A stretch of DNA of 64,000 nucleotides from Erinaceus europaeus (lineage: Eukaryota > Chordata > Mammalia > Eulipotyphla > Erinaceidae): positions 11,687,659-11,751,658 of the forward strand of contig NC_080164.1 of NCBI RefSeq assembly GCF_950295315.1. The letters are read 5' to 3'. Made by a program: the position numbers and the translations under genes. Positions 24,306 through 36,479 of this stretch are shown in pieces (within the stretch, counting starts at the first letter, position 1; each line of letters opens with the position of its first letter). A model generated the notes under the pieces. That model worked only from the letters and a program-made list of their open reading frames with translations. It was not told where the DNA came from and did no database searches.

Positions 24306-24470
24306 CATGGTCCAGGAGGTGGTACAATGGATAAGGTGATGGACTCTCAAGCATGAGGTCCTGAGTTCAATCTCCATCAGCACATGTACCGGAGCGATGT
24401 CTGGTTCTTTCTCTCTCTTTCTATCCCTCTCACTAATAAATTAAAAATTATAAAAAGAAATAAATTTAAT
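24306..24470 (+). mobile_element. SINE family C
   Basis: Direct C: GGTCCAGGAGGTGGTACAATG, CTCAAGCATGAGGTCCTGAG, and TCTGGTTCTTTCTCTCTC. Confidence 0.9.
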
Positions 24471-24639
24471 AAATGTGATGTAAGATGAAAGGCTTATTAG
24501 TGTCTGATGCCACAAAACACCGATTCTTTGCACAAACTTTTGAATGAAAGAAACAAAATTTATTCGCTAAAATCGAGGCCAGGCTATCTTTTACTCAAAT
24601 CCATTTCCCCACAATGGTTGCCTTTTTATATTTCTATTT

Positions 24640-24846
24640 TTTATCATTTTTAGAAAAATCTTACTTATGTACTATTGTATAGAGACAACCAGAAATTTAG
24701 AGGGTAAAGGGAGACAGACAGGAAGAGACACAGAGAGAGACACCTGTAGCTTCACCGCTAGAAAAGCTTTCCCCCTGCACATGGGGACTGGTGCCTTGGT
24801 CCTAGGTCTTTGCAAATTGTAACAGGTGCACCACCACCCAGCCCCA
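24640..24846 (-). mobile_element. SINE family B
   Basis: Inverted body with AGAGACAACCAGAAATTTAG and head AACAGGTGCACCACCACCC. Confidence 0.85.
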
Positions 24847-25950
24847 CCCTCAGATCTACCCTTCACTTGCACAGATATCATAAGAGTGGTGCTGGGTGTT
24901 GGTCCACCTGTTACAAGGGTGTGCCTGTTACCACGTATCTCTCTACCTCCCCCTGCTTCCCTCAGACCCCGAGTCCTTCCTAAGATGACATCAGGAAAGG
25001 GGAATGAATTTGTGTCCCCAGGGCAACCACTGTTGTTCTTAGACTAATGCACTAAGTTCTGGGTTTAAATTTTACAATCTGTCAATCAATTAATGGTTCT
25101 CTCAGATTCCAGGCTCACCAGGGGTGTCATTCCAAGCCTCTTCCTTTAACTTTTCTCTCTCTCTCTTTTTTTAAGTGGCTGGAGCTCTATTTGAGTGACA
25201 AAATAACTGACCAATCAGAGACTCATCCCTGCCTGGGAAAGACTACCTGTAGGTTTTCTTTCTTTCTTTTTTTGAATACTTCTTACAATTGGCTGTCTTT
25301 GCTAAGGCTGCCTGAAGCCAATTGAGTGGTCCAAGTTGCAGATTGACTGTTAGAGGTATTCTATTGTATTTTATTACTACTATTATTATATACACGTATC
25401 CCATTCCCATCCACCTTCTTCAGGATGACCAAAATTAACCATTGTTTTTTCCATTGTTAGGTGACTGGGTTTCCTATCTAAGTGAGAGGAACTTGTCTCT
25501 CTCTACCTCTTCTCTCCACTCTCCTTTTACTAATTAAAAAAAAAAAAAACTCTTTCCTTTCACTGCTCTTCCTTTTTATTTTCTTCTTTCATTCTTTCTT
25601 TCTTCCTTTCTTTCTATTATTATATTCTTTTCTTCCTTCCTCGTTTTGTTTTCTGAATTCACTGATACTTGCTTGTGAATTACTTTGGGGAAGAAATCTG
25701 ACTTGGAGTGCACTTTATGTGTGTGTTTCTTCTCTACTTCCCTTTCTTCCATTTATATCCTTAGAATTTATAGTGGACTGTAGATTTGCATAATGGTCTA
25801 TTCTTACCTTCCCTTTTTTTCCTGTATCTTTCTTTTTATTTTGTTTGGTTGCTATTTTTCTTGGACTGGAGGTGTTGTTTGGCTTAATGGTATTGGTTGA
25901 ACAGTATCAGTGTTTGCCTCAGTTACTCTTGCTATAATTTTTTTGAACTA
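24847..25950. other. Unique sequence with T-rich stretches
   Basis: CTTTCTTTC-type runs lie near 25255-25270 and 25560-25660. A short TAT/ATT run lies near 25372-25395. No gene recognised. Confidence 0.45.
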
Positions 25951-26172
25951 TTATTTTATATTTTTTATTCTCTTTATTTATTTATTGGATAGAGACAGTC
26001 AGAAATCAAGCGAGAAGGGGGAGATAGAGAGGGAGAGAGACAGAGAGACACCTGTAGCCCTGTTTCACCACTCATGAAACTTACCCCCTGTAGGTGGGGA
26101 CCAGGGCCTCAAACCTGGATCCTTGTGGATTGTAACATGCGCACTTAACCAGGTGCACCACCACCCAGACCT
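25951..26172 (-). mobile_element. SINE family B
   Basis: Inverted and full length: TTTATTTATTTATTGGATAG, ACCCCCTGTAGGTGGGGACC, AACCAGGTGCACCACCACCC. Confidence 0.92.
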
Positions 26173-26259
26173 AATTGTTGTAATTTCTGAGGTTGGTGAC
26201 TGCACTTGTCATAAAGGTATTTACTATAGGGTGGCTTGTACTCAAAACACAACAACTGA

Positions 26260-28656
26260 AGAATGATATAACAGAAAAATAAAAAAAACTCATCAATAAA
26301 AAATGGGTAAATCAAGAGCAAATTAAACTGCTACCACAATGAATCAGGACAGGAGCCCAGAAGTAACTAATAATCACAGAAATGAAGACAACTATGGAGG
26401 GAAAGGATATCAGTATTAGGGAAACAACAGAGGAGAACCTCAAAGAAAATACAAGATACCTTGAGGTAAGTAGAGAAATGAAAGCTGAAATAACTGAGCT
26501 AAAAGGCCAACTATAAGGACAAGTTAATACTATAAATGAACTGAAGAAAGAGGCTCAAGGAAGGGAAAGCAGATTAACAGAAGCAGAAAACTGAATTAGC
26601 CAGACAGGAGGTAATCATCACCAAGCCTGCAATAAAAGAGTTACTAAAAGACCTCTTATAAGGAATAATACCACCATAATACTTGCCATATATCAGAGAA
26701 AATAAAGAATTGTTGAATAATGGCACTACAATACATTAAATCCATAATATCAATAAATGTCAATGGGTTAAATTCACCCATTATAACTCACAGAGTGGGA
26801 GGATGGATGAAAAAACACAACCCAACCATATGCTGCGTGCAAGAATCCCACCTGAGCCAACAAGACAAATGCATACTTAAAGTGAAATAATAGGAAACTA
26901 TCATACAGGATAATGGACCACAAAAAAGGGAAGGAATAGCCATTCTCATCTCTGACACCACAGACTTCAAATTGAATAAAATAATAAAAGATAGGCAAGG
27001 ACATTACATAATGATTAGAGGATCAATCAACCAAGAAGATTTAACAATTATTAACATATATGCACTCAATGAGGGACCATCTAAATACATCAAACACCTA
27101 CTGAAAGAACTATAAAAATACATCAATAGTAATACAATAATAGTGGGAGACTTCAACACCCCACTCTCACACTTAGAGAGATCAATGAAGCAGAGAATCA
27201 ACAAAGAAACAAGAGAATTAAATGAAGAGATGGGCAGACTAGAACTCCTGAACATTTTCAGAGTCCTTCAACCCCAAAAACTGGAATACACACTCTTTTC
27301 AAATCTACACAGCACATCCTCAAGGTTAAACCACATGTTACCCCACAAAGACAGTATCAACAAATTCAAGAGCACTGAAATCATCCCAAGTATTTTTTCA
27401 GACCACAGTGGAGTAAAGTTAACATTCTACAACAAACAAAAAATTACTAAAAGTCACAGAATTTGGAAACTAAACAACATACTATTTAAAAACCACTGGG
27501 GGGGGGGGCAGGCAGTGGCACACCTGGTTAAGCACACATACTACAGTGCACAAGGATCTGAGCTCAAGTCCCTGGTCCCCACCTGCAGGGGGAAAGCTTC
27601 TCAAATGGTGAAGCAGGTGTGCAGATGTCTTTCTGTCTCTCTCCCGCACTATTCCCCCCTCCCCTCACAATTTCTCTCTGCCTCTATTCAATATAAATAA
27701 ATAAATAAATAAATAAATATTAAAAAATAGAACCACTGGGTCAGAGAGGCACTCAAGCAAGAAACTCAAATGAAACTGGAAACAAATGAAAAGGAAGATG
27801 CATGTTATCAAAATATTTCAGATGCAGCTAAAGCAGAGCTGAGAGGGAAATTCATAGCCATACAATCACATATTAGAGAACAAGAAATAGCTCAAAGAAA
27901 CGATCTTACTGCATGCCTTAAGGATTTAAAGGAAGAAGAATAAAGGGAACCTAAATCAACCTGAAGGATGGAAATAATTAAAATTAGAGCAGAAATAAAC
28001 AACATCGAAAATAAGAGAACCATACAAAAGATCAATGAATCCAAATGTTGATTCTTTGAAAAATTAAACAAGATTGACAAAACACTAGCCAGAATAAAAA
28101 AAAAAGGGGAGGAGAAAACCCAAATAAATCAAATTGTAAACTATAGAGTAGATATCACAACTGACACCACAGAAATCCAGAAAATCATGTGAGCCTTCTA
28201 CTCAGAACTATATGCCACCAAGCTAGAGAAGTTAGAAGAAATGGAAGAATTATTTGAAACATATACCCTTCCAAAACTGAACCAAGGAGAACTACAAAAC
28301 CTAACTGCACCAGTAATAGACAGAGAAATCAAAACTGTTATTAAGAATCTTCCCAATAGCAGAAGTCCGGAACTTAAGATGACTTAAGAAACAAATTCTA
28401 CAAAAATTTCAGGAAACAGCTAATACCTATACTTCTAAAGCTCTTCCAAGAGCTTCCAAGATCAAAGAAACAGGAACACCCCCTTGCACCTTCTATGAAG
28501 CCAACATCACCCTGATACCAAAAGCAGATAGGGACACAACAATAAAGGAAAACTACCGACCAATATCTCTAATGAACACATACGCCAAAATATTAAACAA
28601 GATCCTGGCCAACCAGATACAGCAGTATAACAAAAATGATGACTCTTTAGTCAATA
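26260..28656 (+). mobile_element. L1 with decayed ORF1 and truncated ORF2
   Basis: ORF1 remains (26280-26660) have a large internal deletion: the coiled-coil start runs straight into the C-terminal tail (KPAIKELLKDLL-like). ORF2 would start near 26720. It shows the endonuclease region (ESHLSQQDKC-like, VGDFNTPLSHLERS at 27143 onward) and the N-terminal RT region up to about 28650 ([16 protein letters not shown], [16 protein letters not shown]). It is full of stops. Sequence then jumps directly to 3' UTR, implying an internal deletion of roughly 2 kb of ORF2. Confidence 0.85.
27501..27730 (+). mobile_element. SINE family B inside L1 ORF2
   Basis: Direct orientation with an AAATAAATAAATAAAT tail and a perfect 10-bp duplication, AACCACTGGG, at 27491-27500 and 27731-27740. 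Confidence 0.95.
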
Positions 28657-30795
28657 TCAGGTCACCCCATCAGCTGGGGCCCTATTGGGGGAGTCCTGAG
28701 ATTCTCAAATGGACATGATGGTCCTAGACTTCAAATAAATCCCTCTGTCCATTGGTACCAGTCATTTTTTCTTTCTTTTTTTTATTTAAGAAAGGATAAA
28801 TTAACAATACCATAGGGTAGGAGGGGTACAACTCCACACAATTTCCACCACCCAATCTCCATACCACATCCCCTCCCCTGATAGCTTTCCCATTCTCTAT
28901 CCCTCTGGGAGTATGGACCCAAGGTCATTGTGGGTTGCAGAAGGTGGAAGGTCTGGCTTCTGTAATTGCTTCCCCACTGAATATGGATGTTGACTGGTCA
29001 ATCCATACTCCTAGTCTGCCTCTCTCTTTCCCTAGTAGCCTGGGTCTCTGGGGAAGTGGAGCTCCAGGACACATTGGTGGGGTCTTCTGTCCAGGGAAGC
29101 CTGGCCGGCATCCTGATGGCATCTGGAACCTGGTGGCTGAAAAGAGAGTTAACATACAAAGCCAAACAAGTTGTTGAGCAATCATGGACCCAAAGGTTCG
29201 AATAGTGGAGAGGAAGTGTTAGGGGGGTACTCATTGCAAACTCTAGTGTACTTCTGCTTTCAGGTATATATTTTGCACTAGTTTATGGATAAGTGTGAAC
29301 ATATGCTCTCTCTCACAGAACCTGGTCTATATCTAGGTTTTGGGACTACGTTAGAAAGTGAACCACCTGGGATGGAATTAGAGAATACTATGAAAGGAAA
29401 GGTCTTACCTGAGTAATGAAGCTGAAGGGTTGTCATTCCAAACGTGAAGTCTCTGGACACAGTCTGAGCTGAAGCATGTTGAGGTGGCAATCATTGTGTT
29501 GATTAGGTTGCAATCAGCAGATGCAATATTATTTGATATGGATTGGGAGAGGCATGCGGGAAAGTGGGCCCTATCCTAAGGTTCCAGGAGTGGGGGAAAT
29601 ATAGGCTCTATAGAGATGTGAGGTTCCTGCTGTCTTAGGGTTCAAAAAGACAATAGATAGTTAATGTTATCATCACATTATTTGGTAATTGGGTTAACTT
29701 TGAAAAGTCCTTTTGTTAGAGTTTGCTGTGTAGTACCCAGTATCTTGTATGTAGCTGTGCCATTGGTTGCTTCTGATCTACTTGGTCTAGGCTTTTGAGA
29801 GAGTCCGCATATCAAATACACCAGTCATTTCTATCAAGAGCAACACAATAGACCCCTTTGTGGGCCCCCATAGGATCTTGTCCTCAACTTGGATCAGCAA
29901 TGGTAGAGACTGTTCCATCCTCTGAAAGGAGGATGGACAACATACTCTATGCTTCACTTGAAGATGATGGTTCAATATTGGGGCAGCATGGAATGTTCCT
30001 ACTCTTGACCACAGATTTTAAGCTCAGATCTAGAGGGATGCAGAGATCACATAGACACCTAAGCTGATTATAAGCCCCAGATCATGTCAAATTGATGGGG
30101 TTTACAGTCAGCAATATTTATACCCCTTTCCTATATTAAGCAGATACTCTCTTCCCTGATCCAGCTTTCTGGTCCTTTTCCTAGCCATGGCATCATCTCC
30201 TGAGACAATAACTTGGATCCACATTCATATCAGATTTTAGGCTCAGGGTCAAAAAAAAAAAAAAAAAAAAAAGGAAACTAGTATAGCCACAGGCCTTTTG
30301 AAATTTAACTAAAATATGCCTACTAGTTATCTACAAAATAGAGGACCCCCAACTCTTCATCTGCACTATTCCAGCCTTTAGGCTCATAATTGGTCAATGA
30401 TTTGTTTGGCTTTGTATGTTAACTCTCTTGTTAACCACCAGGTTCCAAATGCCAGCATGATGCCAATCAGACTTCCCTGGACAGACAACCCCACCAATGT
30501 GTCCTTTAGGTCCGCTTCCCCAGAGCCCTGCCCCACTAGGGAAAGAGAGAGACAGGCTGGGAGTATGGATCCACCTGTCAACACCCATGTTCAGCAGGGA
30601 AGCAATTGCAGAAGCCAGACCTGCCACCTTCTGCATCCCACAATGGTCCATGCTCCCAGAGCTTTAAAGAATAGGAAAGCTCTCAGGGGCAGGAATTGAA
30701 TACAGAGTTCTGGTGGTGGAAATTGTGCCAAGTTGTACCCCTCTTATCCTATTGTTTTGTCAATGTTTCCTCTTTATAAATAAAAATAAAATAAA
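28657..30795 (+). mobile_element. L1 3' UTR, older long type, split by a younger L1
   Basis: Direct 3' UTR segments at 28657-28767 and 29831-30795 match the reverse complement of 13862-15000 in order and end with TTTATAAATAAAAATAAAAT. An A run of about 21 at 30252-30272 expands a short A stretch of the other copies. Confidence 0.82.
28768..29819 (-). mobile_element. L1 3' UTR, younger type, inserted in an older L1
   Basis: A 5'-truncated inverted copy consisting only of 3' UTR. An 11-bp target duplication, ACCAGTCATTT, lies at 28757-28767 and 29820-29830. It contains the recurrent frames 29278-29490 and 28925-29185 in L1 sense orientation. Confidence 0.92.
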
Positions 30796-30809
30796 ACATG
30801 CATAGAAAA

Positions 30810-30942
30810 AAAGAGGGAGAGAGACACCTGCATCACTGTTCTATCACTTTTGAAACTTCCCCCATGTAGGTGGTGGGGTGAACTTGGGTTCTTCCAAATT
30901 ATAATGTTTGAGCTCAAACAGGAGTGCAGCCATCTGGCCCCT
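30810..30942 (-). mobile_element. SINE family B fragment
   Basis: Inverted body from GAGGGAGAGAGACACCTGC to the head (GAGTGCAGCCATCTGGCCC). The tail portion is missing. Confidence 0.7.
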
Positions 30943-30950
30943 CCCTTTCT

Positions 30951-31102
30951 ATCTATCTTTTTTCATTTATTCATTCACGAGAAAGATAGGAGAGGGAGAA
31001 AGAACCAGGTTTCACTCAGGCACATGTGCTGCCAGGGATTGAACTCAAAACCTCATGCTTGAGAGTCCAGTGCTTTATCCACTGAGTCACCTCCTGGACC
31101 AA
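30951..31102 (-). mobile_element. SINE family C
   Basis: Inverted C with GCACATGTGCTGCCAGGGATTG and CATGCTTGAGAGTCCAGTGC. The duplication GGCCCCTCCCTTTCT (30936-30950) matches 31103-31117 with one mismatch. Confidence 0.92.
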
Positions 31103-31299
31103 GGCCCCTCTCTTTCTAATAAATTAAAAATAAATTAAAATAATAAAGAAGAAATAAATATTAAAAACCAGTGCAATGGGCTCTCACGAGTCTTCTGAAC
31201 TATGTGCATGAAGATCATTACTGCAGAAGCCTATATTAGTCTCTGTCCAACTTAGTTTCCTCACTTCTCACTAGAAGAACATGTTCCCTGTTTTCTTTC

Positions 31300-32015
31300 C
31301 TTTTTTTTTTAGTTATTTAATAAAGATTGTAGGATAAGAGGGGTGCAATTCTATAGCATTCCCACCATCAGAGCTTTGTATCCCCTCCCCTCTATTAGAA
31401 GTTCCCCAGTTCTTTATCCCTCTGAGAATATGGACCCAGGATCATTATGGGGTGCAGGAGGAGGGAGGTCTTGCTTCTGTAACTGCTTCTCTGTTGACCC
31501 AAGTCAAGGATGGGCAGAGGATATGAACAGGATATTCACTACAGAAGAGATACAAAAGGCCAACAGATATATGAAAAATTGCTCCAAGTGACTGATGGTC
31601 AGAGAAATGCAAATAAAGACAACAAGGAGATACCACTTCACTCTTATGAGAATGTCATATATCAGAAAAGGTAGCAGCAACAAATGCTGGAGAGGCTGTG
31701 AGGGACAAACGAACCCTCCTGCACTGCTGGTGGGAATAAAAACTGAACCAAGTCTTGTGGAGAACAATCTGGAGATCCCTCACAAGGCTAGAAATGGACC
31801 TTCCTTATGACCCAATAAATCCTCTCCTGGGGATATATCCTAAGGGGTCAAACACACCCATCCAAAAAGATTTCTGTATACTTATGTTCATAGCAGCACA
31901 ATTTATAATAGCCAAAACCTGGAAACAGTGCAGATATCCAGCAATAGATAAGTGGCTGAGGAAGTTGTGTTATATTCACACAATGGAATACTACTCAGCT
32001 ATTAAGAACCTACTC
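31300..32015 (-). mobile_element. L1 with 5' inversion (twin priming)
   Basis: 31300-31490 is inverted L1 3' end (poly-T, GATAAGAGGGGTGCAATTC, ACCCAGGATCATTATGGGG). It is joined directly to 31500-32015, which is forward-strand ORF2 C-terminal sequence (MKNCSK-like, WGYILKGSN-like, YTMEYYSAIKN). A 3' part in one orientation followed by an upstream part inverted is the known product of twin priming during L1 integration. Sequence between the two parts was lost. Confidence 0.75.
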
Positions 32016-32611
32016 ATTTTATTTTCATTATCAGTTTTTCTTATTTAACCACATAGTTCCATTTATAATTAGGACTTGCTCTTTCTATATTTTTATAAAT
32101 TAATATAAATGGGATCATTCTACGTATATTATACATCTATCTGTTACTATTAATATAGAGATTCTCATCCTGCTCTGGGACTTTCCTTAGGCTACATTTT
32201 TGCTTTCTGGGAAAAATTTTCAAACATCAAAATTCTGTGACTGATAAGTGTGGTTATTTGTCTTACCACAAATACTTGTGATGTGTCTTGTGTTGTGTTG
32301 CTTTGCCCTGAGTCTGATGATCAGGGTATTAGTCTGGGATCCAAGCATACACTTTGAAGCTATGGATAGAAATATTGTAGATGAAACTAGGAATCTTGAC
32401 AAGATTCACTAATGAGTATTTCTAGAGACAGAAAAACAGGGTTTAAACAAGCAGAATGTTAAGGTTGTAGCTGTTTTAGTGAGTGACAGGGGAAGAAAGT
32501 GAAAAATAAGAGTCATGTTTAGGTAATAAATACAGATAAAAAGACGGAGATAAATCATGAAAGCCAGGGAGGTCAGATAATAGCAGTTGAGGAGTAAACA
32601 AAGATAGTCAT
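32016..32611. other. Unique sequence
   Basis: No repeat or gene recognised. Confidence 0.45.
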
Positions 32612-32811
32612 ATTTCTTATTTAATTTTCTTTATTTATTAGATAGAGATAGCCAGAAATCAAGAGGGTAGAAGGAGAGAGGGAGAGAGACAGAGAGACTC
32701 TGCTCACCACTGGCAAAGCTTTGTCCTTGAAGGTGGGCCATAGGCATGAACCCAGGGTCTTGTGCACTGGAGCATGTGTGTTCAACCTGGTGTGTCACCA
32801 CCCATCCCCAA
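32612..32811 (-). mobile_element. SINE family B
   Basis: Inverted body TTTATTTATTAGATAGAGATAG, through head CAACCTGGTGTGTCACCACCC. Confidence 0.88.
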
Positions 32812-33187
32812 GAATATACTTGTAAATGACCTGAAAATCATAAAATCAAGTTGGATTTAAAACAAAAAAAATGAAGATAAAAAGTAATGAAAAGTGATAA
32901 GATTCTCATTGATGATGTAAGGCGGGAAAGTTTCAGTGCAATTGTCGGGCCAGAAACCATTTAGGATAGACAGAGAACTGAGTTAACAGAACAGATGGCT
33001 ACAACAAGCAATGCACTTGAAAACCGGAAGATGGAATAGTGAGTCTAAAAATGATGTGGAATAGTTATTTTTGAAAGAACACTAGAGATCTGAGTGTATT
33101 TATAAGCTGGGTAGAAAGACCATCCAAATAGGACTGGGTAGAGATAAAATAAAATATAAAAGTGCATATCTATATTAAAATTTGAAA

Positions 33188-33436
33188 GAAGGAGGCCAGA
33201 AAGTGGCACACCCAGTTAAGTAGACATTTTACAAAGCACAAGGACCTGGGTTTGAACCCCTGTTCCCCACCTGCAGAGGGTTCACTTCATGAGCAGTGAG
33301 GCCTTCTGCAGGTGTCTTTCTTTCTCTTCACCTTGCTATCTCTTTGTCTTCTCTCAAAAAATAAAAGGAAGAAATGGCTGCTGAAGCTGTGTATTTGTAG
33401 CAATTGGCACTAAGCCCCAGCAAGAAGCCTGGTGAC
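33188..33436 (+). mobile_element. SINE family B with 3' module M
   Basis: Direct B (GTTAAGTAGACATTTTACAAAG, CCCCACCTGCAGAGGG) followed after an A-rich spacer by module M at 33374-33436 (GGCTGCTGAAG, AAGCCCCAGCAAGAAGCCTGG). Confidence 0.82.
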
Positions 33437-33526
33437 ATTAAAAATAGAAAGAAACAAATCTGAAAGGTATAAGCACACAGGTGGGGAAACTCAAGAGGAG
33501 AATATGCCAGCAGAGAGGCAGCCATG

Positions 33527-33527
<1 letters not shown>

Positions 33528-33559
<32 letters not shown>
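33528..33559. repeat. (AT)n microsatellite
   Basis: Sixteen AT units. Confidence 0.97.
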
Positions 33560-33561
<2 letters not shown>

Positions 33562-34291
33562 CAGAATGTTCAGGACAGTTTACCTAATTCTACATAGTTC
33601 ATCTCCACATATATGAAAATACAATTTCGTTCTACTTTTCCAACCATTATTAAGACAGTAGGTGAGCCAAAACACCCTCACATTGGAGGATGTTTCATTG
33701 TTGTCATGCCTTCCTTTCCCTTTCTCTCTCTCTATAGCTAAACAAGTTGGTTCAGAGTGGTGAATCACTGGTGATAAGACAAAATAAAAGAAAGAAAAAG
33801 AAAATAGCTAAAAGAACAGTTTTAAGTGTCTTCACGATGTAATTGGTCGTATAATGCTTCTGTGTGATTGCAACCCTCCCTTTTTGTCTTCTTTATCGAG
33901 TGAGATAGTAACAAAAACCCAGAAATTTCAAGTCTATTGTTTGTTGGTCAGAAAAAGATGTAGGCTGTGAGCTTAAACAATTTATTCCGGTTAGAATTTT
34001 TGGCAGGAGTCTTTGCTTGCTTGGTTTTGGTTGCTTCCTCATGTAATTCTCATACCAACAGTTCTGTCTCCAATCTCATGTTGACTTTCTTCGTCAACTG
34101 GGACTCAGAGCAAGAAGCACGTCCTTCTGTTCAAAAGCCTAGACTCTCCCAGGTTTGCGGGAAGATGTTGCAAATTCTGATTGCTGAGAATGAACACCTT
34201 GTGAGCTTGGTCCACTACCCAGTAGTCTGGCTCTCTTAGGGCCAGAGGGTGGCTTAGAATCCTAGGGGAATTAGAGTGGAAGAAAGCGTAA
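33560..34291. other. Unique sequence
   Basis: No repeat recognised. The frame 33967-34239 (90 codons, plus strand) has a hydrophobic N-terminal stretch but no paralogue, splice context or upstream promoter signal that I recognise. I do not call it a gene. Confidence 0.4.
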
Positions 34292-34695
34292 GAGGGGGCA
34301 GATGGTGGTACACTGAGTTAAGCACATACAGAACTACTAAGCACAGGGACCTAAACAAAGATCCGGTTTGAGCCCCTGCCCCGCACCTACAGAGGGGATG
34401 CCTCATGAGTGTCTAGGAAAGTCTGCAAATGTCTATCTTTCTTTCTCCTTATCTCTCCCTCCCCTCTCAATTTTTCTCTCCCCTATCTAATAAAATATTA
34501 AAAGAATGGCTGCTGGGAGCAGTGAGTTTGTAGTGCTGGCACCTAGTCCCAGCAATAACCCTGGAGGCAAAAAAGAAGGTGAAGAAGAAGGAGAAGAAGG
34601 AGGAGATGAAGAAGAAAGAGGAGAAAGAAGAAAGAAGAAGAGAAGGAGGAAGGAGAGGAGGAGGATGGAAGAAGAGAAGAAGGAGGAGGAGTAGG
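34292..34695 (+). mobile_element. SINE family B with module M and expanded purine tail
   Basis: Direct B head and body, module M at 34508-34568 (GGCTGCTGGGAGCAGTGAG, CCCAGCAATAACCCTGGAGG), then about 125 bases of GAAGAA/GGAGGA. The tail probably arose by expansion of the SINE 3' A-rich end. Confidence 0.85.
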
Positions 34696-35384
34696 AGATC
34701 ATAAGATAGATATGATTCAGACAGAGTAGAATGAAGATAAAAATACAATACAGGGTAGAGGCTCATGAAATACCAGCAAAATCTCTAGATGACAAATGCT
34801 AGTGAGATTATGAAATAACATTTTTATTCAGCATGGATAATAAATTACATGTTTTGCCTTTCATATACAGTAAGCATAAATGTTTTAATTACTGAGATCC
34901 TGAGTAGCAATATTGAAAATGTTGTTTGACTAAAAAATGACCTGTCATATCACCATCTCAATAAAGCAGTTACTTTCATGTTTGGGTGTATTAGATATAT
35001 GGTCTGTAAGAAAGATGTTCATTGTCTTCTTGTATTACAACAGTGATATAAACATCTCCATGTTGAAACTTGCTATTATTTTAATGAGTCTATCATATTC
35101 TATCAAGTAAGTTTAATAGTGGGTTTTTCTATTATTTCTGCTTTTTAAAGCCATTACAGTGAATCCTTTATAAGTGTATTTAATTACATATTTAAGGATG
35201 AGTTTTCATGACAACAGTGATTAGGTTAGAGAGAATGAAAAACTTTATGTATTTAAGTCTAGGAACTAGTATTTCATTTTTCATTCAATTTATTTCTCTA
35301 TTTTTTTCCTAAGAGTATTACCTCTGGGGCCTAGTGTCTCACAATAGCTCCCTAGACATACATATATATTCCTCTTTCTTCTGA
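34696..35384. other. AT-rich unique sequence
   Basis: No repeat or gene recognised. Confidence 0.45.
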
Positions 35385-35520
35385 CGGAAACAGAGAGGGA
35401 GAGAGACAAAGAGATACTAGCAATATTACTCCAAATATTGTGCAGGTGGGGATAAGGGGCTTGAACTTAGGTCTTCACGTTTGATATCATGTGATCTCTC
35501 CAGGTTGTGCCACTACCCTA
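35385..35520 (-). mobile_element. Old SINE, family B-like
   Basis: Inverted: AACAGAGAGGGAGAGAGACAAAGAG, GCAGGTGGGGATAAGGGGC, then a decayed head. Confidence 0.6.
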
Positions 35521-35654
35521 ATTTAATTTATTTTAAATAATTTCCTTTGTTTATTTCCTATTATAAATGTACCCATGGTCCTCATATCTTTTATAGGAGA
35601 CTCAGGCATAACAATTAAAGGGCAAAAGGATTTTCACAAAGGATTTCTGAGAAA

Positions 35655-35760
35655 CCAGGTGGCCACACACCCAGTTAAGTGAATGTCACGATGTGCAAGG
35701 ACCAGGGTTCAAGTACCTGAAGTGGAAAAACTTCATGAGAGGTGAGACAGTGCTATAGGA

Positions 35761-35797
<37 letters not shown>

Positions 35798-36210
35798 CTC
35801 CAGGATTATTGCTGGGGCTCAGTGCCTGAACCACGAATAAACTGAATACACTGCTACTGGAGACTATCTTTTTCCCTTTTGTTTCATTTGTTGTTATTTT
35901 TTATCATTGTTGTGGTTATTATTATTGTTGTTATTGATGTCATTGTTGTTGAATAGGACAGAAAGACATGGAGAAAGGAGGGGAAGACAGAGATAGGGAG
36001 AGAAAGATAGACACCTGAAGACCTCCTTCACTGCTTGTGTAGGTGGGGAGCTGGGGCTTGAACTGGGATCGTTCATTATGCCGGTCTTTGCCCTTTTTGC
36101 CGTGTGTGCTTAACCTGCTGCACTACTGCCCCAACCACCCAGCATCTCTCTTTCTCTTTCCATATATCCTGTCCCCTTTCAAGTTCTCTCCATACTCACT
36201 AAATAAATAA
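35655..36210 (+). mobile_element. SINE family B, split by SINE A plus M
   Basis: The head and body at 35655-35795 (CCCAGTTAAGTGAATGTCACG) resume at 36141-36210 (CATCTCTCTTTCTC, CTAAATAAATAAATAAT). The insertion point is inside the CT run. Confidence 0.75.
35796..36140 (-). mobile_element. SINE family A with 3' module M, nested
   Basis: In inverted order: module M (35796-35864, GCCTCCAGGATTATTGCTGGG), then the family A tail, body and head (AACCTGCTGCACTACTGCCCC). M is therefore at the 3' end of the A element. Confidence 0.85.
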
Positions 36211-36324
36211 ATAATACATTTATAAAATAACTTCTGTGAGGAAAGCAGAAGTTAACTATATGGAAGAGGCAGCAAACCCCACCCCAGCATTGAGATATTA
36301 GTGATATATAATATTATGTATAGT

Positions 36325-36479
36325 TCCTTTATTGTTGTAGTTATTGACATCGTCGCTGTTGGATAGGACAGAGAGAAATAGAGAGAGGAGGGGAAGACAG
36401 ACACCTACAGACCTGCTTCACCACCTGTGAAGTGACTCCCCTGCAGGTGGGGAGCCTGGGGCTCAAACCGGGATCCTTC
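36325..36479 (-). mobile_element. SINE family A, head truncated
   Basis: The inverted tail and body end at the B-box region (CTCAAACCGGGATCCTTCC). The 5' third, including the A box, is missing, as expected for 5' truncation. Confidence 0.85.

Noticed and set aside
33967..34239. 90-codon frame with hydrophobic N-terminus
   Set aside because: No recognisable domain, splice signals or promoter; chance open frames of this length are common here.
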